A DNA stretch of 64,000 nucleotides from Halolamina sediminis (lineage in GTDB: Archaea > Halobacteriota > Halobacteria > Halobacteriales > Haloferacaceae), in assembly GCF_001282785.1 (NCBI RefSeq), contig NZ_CVUA01000001.1, positions 310,001-374,000 of the forward strand, given 5' to 3'. The translations under genes and the position numbers were made by a program. Position 1 is the first letter of the stretch. Every line of letters starts with the position of its first letter. Below are positions 59,725-64,000 of this stretch, piece by piece. The notes under the pieces were generated by a model that was given only the letters and a program-made list of their open reading frames with translations, was not told where the DNA came from and made no database searches.

Positions 59725-59890
59725 GTGGTTCGCACGCAGGTCTACTGGGACGTGACGGTCCGTCTCGTCGCGGGGTGCGGCCATCGTCGCCGTGGAGGTG
59801 GTGGCGGCCGACACGCTGTTCGGTGTCACCCTCGTCGGCTGGCTGCTGGCGCTCCGCGGCCGCGCGACGGAGCGCGCGGCTGTCACACGA
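59725..59890 (+). pseudogene. Possible frameshifted small membrane protein
   Basis: From a GTG at 59725, about 20 nt after a TTATTT box, one frame gives a protein-like start (VRTQVYWDVTVRLVAG). After the GGGG at about 59772-59775, a frame one base away reads on sensibly as AAIVAVEVVAADTLFGVTLVGWLLALRGRATERA, a likely membrane helix with a basic end. The two parts join if one base is deleted. It may be a broken gene or a sequencing error. The C-terminal end is not clear. Confidence 0.3.
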
Positions 59891-59950
59891 TCACGGCATG
59901 GCGCTCCGTCGCCGAGACACAGAGGTCTCGGCAGGTCGCGCGCCGTGATC
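59889..59950. terminator. Nested hairpin between convergent genes
   Basis: The outer stem GATCACGGC (59889-59897) pairs with GCCGTGATC (59942-59950). The inner stem GCCGAGAC (59911-59918) pairs with GTCTCGGC (59925-59932) around a 6-nt loop. Both stems are perfect. It lies between the ends of two convergent genes (59635 and 59972), so it may stop transcription or block read-through from both sides. There is no T-run, so it is not a classical terminator. Confidence 0.35.
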
Positions 59951-59971
59951 GGCGACGCCCGCCGTGGTTGG

Positions 59972-61351
59972 TCACTCCCACCCTTCGGGCCACAACGACG
60001 CCGCCTTCATCCCCGTCTCGAACTCCAGCTCCCGGAACGCCTCGGCCAGCTCTTCCTGCTCCAGCCGATCGGCGTCCGTCGACGCCAGCTCGTCGACCAG
60101 CAGCGCGGTCAGGACGCCGTGCTCCCGGATGTTCCGGTCGTCGGCCTTGTCCCGGGTGTCGGCGTGGGTGTGGCCCCAGCCGCGCCCGCGTTCGCCGCTG
60201 TCGCTGTGCAGTTGAACCGACGGCACCCCCGCGCGGACGAACGGCCACTGATCGCTGAAGGGGTGGGGGTCGGACTCCACCTCGACCGGGTGGTTCGCGC
60301 GCTCGCTCACGCGCTCGACCGCTTCGCCGGTCGACTCCGAAGTGTGGGTCAGCGCGATCAGGTCGCGGAACCGCCCGCCGCCGTCGACGTTCACCACCGC
60401 CGCCACGTCGTCGTGATCGATCGTCTCCGCGAGGTGTTCCGCGCCGAGCAGCCCCACCTCCTCGCAGCCGACGGCGACGACGCGGACGCCGCGGTCCAGT
60501 TCGTTCTCGGCCTCGCTGAGCACGCGGGCGGCCGTGAGCACGGCCGCGACGCCGCAGCCGTTGTCCAGCGCCCCCTCCGCGATGTCGTGGCCGTCGTAGT
60601 GGGCCAGCAGGAGGATCTCCTCGTCGGTCTCGGGGCCGAGCCGCCCCTGGACGTTCTGACTCCGACCCGTCGTCGTCTCAGCGTCGACGGTGAGCCGGAC
60701 GCGGGTGTCGCCCTCGGCGTTCCCGCTTTTCGCGGAGCGAAAACGGGAGTTCGAGGTGTCGCTGTTTGATACCTCGGCGAACTCGGTGAGCCACGCGCCG
60801 GTCTCCTTGCTCACGCCGACCGCCGGCGCCTCCGCCTCGCGCCCGAACGTGAGCGAGCCCGTGGGCGGGAGCTGGCCGGGAACGTGGTTGACGAACACGA
60901 ACGCCGCGGCGCCCTGCCCGATCGCGTAGCCGAACTTCTCCATCCGGTGGATGAACCGGCCGCCCTCCGGCGTCGTGGTCGAGGCGACGACGATCTTCCC
61001 CGCCACGTCGAGCTCGTCGATCTCCTCGGGCGTGCCGTAGCCCGCGTCGACCAGTTCGCCCTCCACTTCGCCCGCCGGGGAGTACGGAAGCGCGATCGTC
61101 TCGAACTCCCGCTCGACCGGCGATCGGACGCGGAGCGAGGAGTCCCCTCGCTGCCAGGCCTGCATCTCGAAGGGGTCCTGTTCGACGTTCCGAACGCCCG
61201 CGTCGCGGAACGCGTCGGCGACGATCTCCGCGGCCCGTGCCTCGCCCTCGCTCCCGCCCATCCGGCTCCCGATCGCGGTGAGGTCGGTGAGGAACTCGCC
61301 CGGCCGGTCGTCGGTCCACGTCCGCCCGATCGCGGCGTCGAATCCGTCCAT
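59972..61351 (-). CDS. M28-family metallopeptidase
   Basis: 459 residues from the ATG at 61351. The zinc ligands and catalytic residues are visible: HYDGHD near 250 (His and Asp), DNGCGVAAVL near 262, GCEEVGLLGAEH near 295 (Glu pair), NVDGGG near 323 (Asp) and GWGHTHADTRDKAD near 395 (His). The middle portion (about 95-230) is a protease-associated domain insert. There is no signal peptide, so it is cytoplasmic. It is an aminopeptidase/carboxypeptidase-like enzyme. Together with PepF it suggests peptide turnover downstream of the proteasome. Confidence 0.88.
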   Translation of the reverse strand: MDGFDAAIGRTWTDDRPGEFLTDLTAIGSRMGGSEGEARAAEIVADAFRDAGVRNVEQDPFEMQAWQRGDSSLRVRSPVEREFETIALPYSPAGEVEGELVDAGYGTPEEIDELDVAGKIVVASTTTPEGGRFIHRMEKFGYAIGQGAAAFVFVNHVPGQLPPTGSLTFGREAEAPAVGVSKETGAWLTEFAEVSNSDTSNSRFRSAKSGNAEGDTRVRLTVDAETTTGRSQNVQGRLGPETDEEILLLAHYDGHDIAEGALDNGCGVAAVLTAARVLSEAENELDRGVRVVAVGCEEVGLLGAEHLAETIDHDDVAAVVNVDGGGRFRDLIALTHTSESTGEAVERVSERANHPVEVESDPHPFSDQWPFVRAGVPSVQLHSDSGERGRGWGHTHADTRDKADDRNIREHGVLTALLVDELASTDADRLEQEELAEAFRELEFETGMKAASLWPEGWE

Positions 61352-61494
61352 GCTCCGGCGTGTGGGAGGGCGACCCAAAGGCGTTCCGGGCCGGCAACGA
61401 CGCCCCGACGAAAAAGGCAAAACCGACCGACAAACGCCACCTCCCCGCGTGAAGTGAGAAGACTTACCACCGGATCCGACAGTACGTCACCACG

Positions 61495-63294
61495 ATGAGT
61501 ACCGTCCCCGAACGCGAGGACATCGACGAGGAGTACAAGTGGGATCTGGCGTCGATCTTCCCGGACGAAGAAGCGTGGCAGGAGGCCTACGACGACGTCG
61601 AAGAGCGCGTCGACGACCTGCGTGAGTTCGAGGGTCGCGCGACCGAAAGCGCCGAGACGCTGCTCGAACTGCTCGAGGCGTACGAGGACGTGATGCGCGA
61701 CGTGTCGAAAGTCGGCGCCTACGCCCGGCTGCGGTCGGCCGAGGACACCCGGAACCAGGAGTATCAGGCGATCGCCGCCAAGGCCGAGTCGCTGCAGTCC
61801 GAGGCCTCCAGCGCGACCAGCTTCCTCGAACCCGAACTGCAGGAGCTCGATTGGGACGACGTGGCCGACCTGATCGACGAGGAGCCAGCCCTCGAGGAGT
61901 ACGAGCACTTCTTCGACGACGCGCTGCGGATGAAGCCCCACACGCGCTCCTCGGAGGTCGAGGAGCTGCTGGCAGACCTCTCGGAGGTCACGAGCGCACC
62001 CTCGGACATCTACGGGATGCTCTCCAACGCCGACCTCACGTTCCCCACCGTCGAGCAGCCCGACGGCGAGGCGGTGGAGATCACCCAGAGCAACTTCACC
62101 AAGCTCCAGAAACACGAGGACCGCGAGTTCCGCCGCGAGGCCTACGAGCGGTACTACGAGACTTGGGACGACTACCGCAACAGCGTCGGCACCGCCCTCC
62201 AGAACAGCACGAAGAAGGACGTGAAGCTCGCCGAGGCGCGCAACTACGACACCGCCCGCGAGGCCGCCCTCGACGGCACCAACGTCCCGACTGAGGTGTA
62301 CGACACGCTCGTCGACACCGTCCACGACAACCTCGACCACCTCCAGCGCCACGCCGACCTGAAGCGGCAGGCGCTGGACGTCGACGAGCTCGGGATGCAC
62401 GACCTCTACATGTCGCTGACCGGCGAGGAGGGGCCCGAGGTCACCTACGAGCAGGCCAAAGAGTGGGTCGTCGAGGCCGTCGCGCCGTTGGGCGAGGAGT
62501 ATCAGGCCCGGATGGAGCAGGGGCTGGAGAGCCGCTGGGTCGACGTGTACGAGAACCGCGGGAAGCGCTCGGGCGCGTTCTCCTCTGGCACGTACGACAC
62601 CCAGCCGTTCATCCTGATGAACTTCCAGGACGACGTGAGTTCGATGTACACGCTGGCCCACGAGCTCGGCCACTCGATGCACTCAGAGCTCGCTGCCGAG
62701 GCCCAGCCGTGGCAGTACTCGAGCTACGAGATCTTCGTCGCCGAGGTCGCGAGCACGGTCAACGAGACCCTCCTGACCCACTACCTGCTGGAGAACGTCG
62801 ACGACGACGAGATCCGCGCCCACGCGCTCGACCAGTACCTCGAACGGTTCCGCTCGACGCTGTACCGCCAGACGATGTTCGCCGACTTCGAGCAGCGCAT
62901 CCACGAGCGCGCCGAGAACGGCCAGCCACTGACGCCCGACGCGTTCGACGAGATCTACGGCGACCTGAAGGAGACGTTCTACGCGAACGCCGACGTGGAC
63001 GACCTGATCGCCAAGGAGTGGATGCGCATCCCCCACTTCTACTACAACTTCTACGTCTACCAGTACTCCACGGGCATCTCGGCGGCGGTCGCGATCGTCG
63101 AGAAGATCCGCGAGGAGGGTGAGCCCGCCGCCGCGGACTACCGCGCCGCGCTGGAGGCCGGCGGCAGCGAGTACCCCATCGACGTGCTCGATATCGCGGG
63201 CATCGACATGACCAGCGCCGACCCCATCGAGTCCGCGCTGTCGGCCTACGGCGAGCGACTCGACGACGCCGCCGAGCTGCTGGAGCTGAACTAG
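61495..63294 (+). CDS. pepF: Oligoendopeptidase F (M3B metallopeptidase)
   Basis: 599 residues. The zinc-binding HELGH is at residues 389-393, followed by a downstream Glu in FVAEVASTVNETLLTHYLL near 420. The overall length and the N-terminal helical domain (about 1-190) are typical of PepF. It cleaves medium-length peptides in the cytoplasm. It is divergent from the M28 gene, with the intergenic region (about 140 nt) as shared promoter. It lies upstream of PAN, with which it may share the protein-degradation pathway. Confidence 0.95.
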   Translation: MSTVPEREDIDEEYKWDLASIFPDEEAWQEAYDDVEERVDDLREFEGRATESAETLLELLEAYEDVMRDVSKVGAYARLRSAEDTRNQEYQAIAAKAESLQSEASSATSFLEPELQELDWDDVADLIDEEPALEEYEHFFDDALRMKPHTRSSEVEELLADLSEVTSAPSDIYGMLSNADLTFPTVEQPDGEAVEITQSNFTKLQKHEDREFRREAYERYYETWDDYRNSVGTALQNSTKKDVKLAEARNYDTAREAALDGTNVPTEVYDTLVDTVHDNLDHLQRHADLKRQALDVDELGMHDLYMSLTGEEGPEVTYEQAKEWVVEAVAPLGEEYQARMEQGLESRWVDVYENRGKRSGAFSSGTYDTQPFILMNFQDDVSSMYTLAHELGHSMHSELAAEAQPWQYSSYEIFVAEVASTVNETLLTHYLLENVDDDEIRAHALDQYLERFRSTLYRQTMFADFEQRIHERAENGQPLTPDAFDEIYGDLKETFYANADVDDLIAKEWMRIPHFYYNFYVYQYSTGISAAVAIVEKIREEGEPAAADYRAALEAGGSEYPIDVLDIAGIDMTSADPIESALSAYGERLDDAAELLELN

Positions 63295-63417
63295 CGCGAC
63301 TTCCCGCTTCGCGTTCCGGCCGCGAGACCGCCAAGGACCTGCGTAGTCGGCGACGATTCCGAGCCGTTCCCCGACCCAAAGGCACATTTACGCCTACCCC
63401 TTAACCGAACTAGAGAG

Positions 63418-64000
63418 ATGTCACGCAGCCCGTCCCTTCCCGACCGCCCCCGCTTGGACCTGGACCCCGAGATGTCTCAGGCCGAGCGCCTGGAGGCGAT
63501 CCGGGAACACTTCGAGCGGCTCGTTCAGGTCAACGAGGAGCTGGACGAGCGCCTTCAGGACGCCGAGGGGCGCAAGGAGGAGCTCCGCGAGGAGGTCGAC
63601 CAGCTCAAGCGCCGCAACGAGACGCTCAAGACGTCGTCGCTCTACCTCGCGACCGTCGAGGAGCTGACCGACGACGGCGTCGTCATCAAACAACACGGCA
63701 ACAATCAGGAGGTGCTCACCGAGCTCTCCCCCGCGCTGGAGGGTGAGGTCGAGGCGGGCGACCGGGTCGCGATCGACGACTCCTTCTCGGTGAAGGAGCT
63801 GCTCGACGACGAGACCGACGCCCGGGCGCAGGCGATGGAGGTCGAAGCGTCGCCGGACGTCACCTACGCCGACATCGGCGGGATCGACGACCAGATCCGC
63901 GAGGTTCGCGAGGCCGTCGAGGACCCGCTGATCAACGCCGAGACGTTCCGTGAGGTCGGCGTCGAACCGCCCAGCGGCGTCCTGCTCCACGGCCCGCCGG
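63418..64000 (+). CDS. pan: Proteasome-activating nucleotidase PAN (partial)
   Basis: The gene runs off the end of the window. The first 194 residues are visible: an N-terminal coiled coil (about 20-75, RLEAIREHFERLVQVNEELDERLQDAEGRKEELREE), an OB-domain (about 76-130) and the start of the AAA module (VTYADIGGIDDQIREVREAVEDPL near 148-171). The sequence ends at GPPG, the beginning of Walker A. PAN is the hexameric ATPase that unfolds substrates for the archaeal 20S proteasome. The start ATG at 63418 lies about 27 nt after a CATTTAC box. The catalytic site itself is outside the window. Confidence 0.92.
   Translation, partial: MSRSPSLPDRPRLDLDPEMSQAERLEAIREHFERLVQVNEELDERLQDAEGRKEELREEVDQLKRRNETLKTSSLYLATVEELTDDGVVIKQHGNNQEVLTELSPALEGEVEAGDRVAIDDSFSVKELLDDETDARAQAMEVEASPDVTYADIGGIDDQIREVREAVEDPLINAETFREVGVEPPSGVLLHGPP

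Larger units (their letters stand above)
59636..59971. other. 336-nt region with possible small broken gene and hairpin
   Basis: Between two convergent genes. It contains a T-rich promoter-like box (TTATTT at about 59701), a possible frameshifted small membrane-protein gene (59725-59890) and a nested hairpin (59889-59950), listed separately. No other gene is supported. Confidence 0.6.

Overview
The window is a chromosomal stretch of a haloarchaeon (class Halobacteria). The base composition is very G+C-rich and the predicted proteins are rich in Asp and Glu. Most genes have a TATA-like or T-rich box 24-30 nt before the start codon, so transcripts should be leaderless. Several genes are lineage markers: aIF2 gamma, aIF5A, aMBF1, CDC48, PAN, archaeal GluRS and the bacterioruberin genes crtD-lyeJ-cruF. 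I cannot name the genus from the sequence alone. There are no rRNAs, insertion sequences, CRISPR arrays, proviruses or replication origins. It is ordinary core chromosome with a few accessory patches.

Layout. 0-6.7 kb: translation genes (aIF2 gamma with a PIN protein; aIF5A with an agmatinase-type enzyme), a DUF5787-type protein, an MBL hydrolase and a compact three-gene locus of two membrane proteins and a degenerate RecA/KaiC-like protein. 6.8-11.6 kb: the glycine cleavage genes gcvT-gcvH-(membrane ORF)-gcvPA-gcvPB, with a 12-codon leader ORF overlapping gcvPA. 11.6-13.6 kb: a zinc-ribbon protein, a roughly 300-bp inverted-repeat element, a glutaredoxin-like protein coupled to cobalamin adenosyltransferase, and tRNA-Val(CAC). 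13.7-18.5 kb: a complete Liv-type ABC importer. 18.7-25.5 kb: a membrane protein with a 22-codon leader ORF, tandem-USP protein, hybrid response-regulator/PAS/kinase, threonine-synthase-like enzyme, and two tandem paralogous HTH regulators around a candidate small RNA. 25.5-33.3 kb: sucCD, DMT transporter, aMBF1, AlaX-type editing protein, acyl-CoA dehydrogenase, HAD phosphatase and an alpha/beta hydrolase. 33.5-43.5 kb: an Hsp20-like protein coupled to CDC48, a reductase, an ABC exporter pair, GluRS, NUDIX and a class III aminotransferase. 43.5-49.7 kb: the C50 carotenoid block crtD-lyeJ-cruF and crtB, with an HNH nuclease gene between them. 49.8-56.4 kb: a 44-residue zinc protein, a membrane-linked sulfite-oxidase-like protein, a PAS kinase and B12-dependent ribonucleotide reductase. 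56.6-64 kb: truA, a three-gene locus of a membrane HTH regulator flanked by two exported proteins, an M28 peptidase, oligoendopeptidase F and the start of PAN.

Connections. The adenosyltransferase at 12.6 kb makes the cofactor that NrdJ at 53-56 kb needs. PAN and CDC48 are unfoldases, while PepF and the M28 enzyme can finish peptide breakdown. CrtB, CrtD, LyeJ and CruF cover much of the phytoene-to-bacterioruberin route. SucCD and acyl-CoA dehydrogenase belong to central and acyl-CoA metabolism.

The most unusual signals are: (1) short leaderless upstream ORFs whose stops overlap the next gene's start by ATGA (gcvPA and the DUF7544-type gene); (2) the exported-protein/membrane-HTH locus at 57.4-59.6 kb with palindromic GAAAC/GTTTC sites; (3) an array of three TTGTA/TACAA half-sites upstream of nrdJ; (4) the inverted-repeat element at 11.9-12.2 kb; (5) a strong TATA palindrome followed by two hairpins between the paralogous HTH genes. 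All family assignments are from motif recognition by eye. No database search was run.
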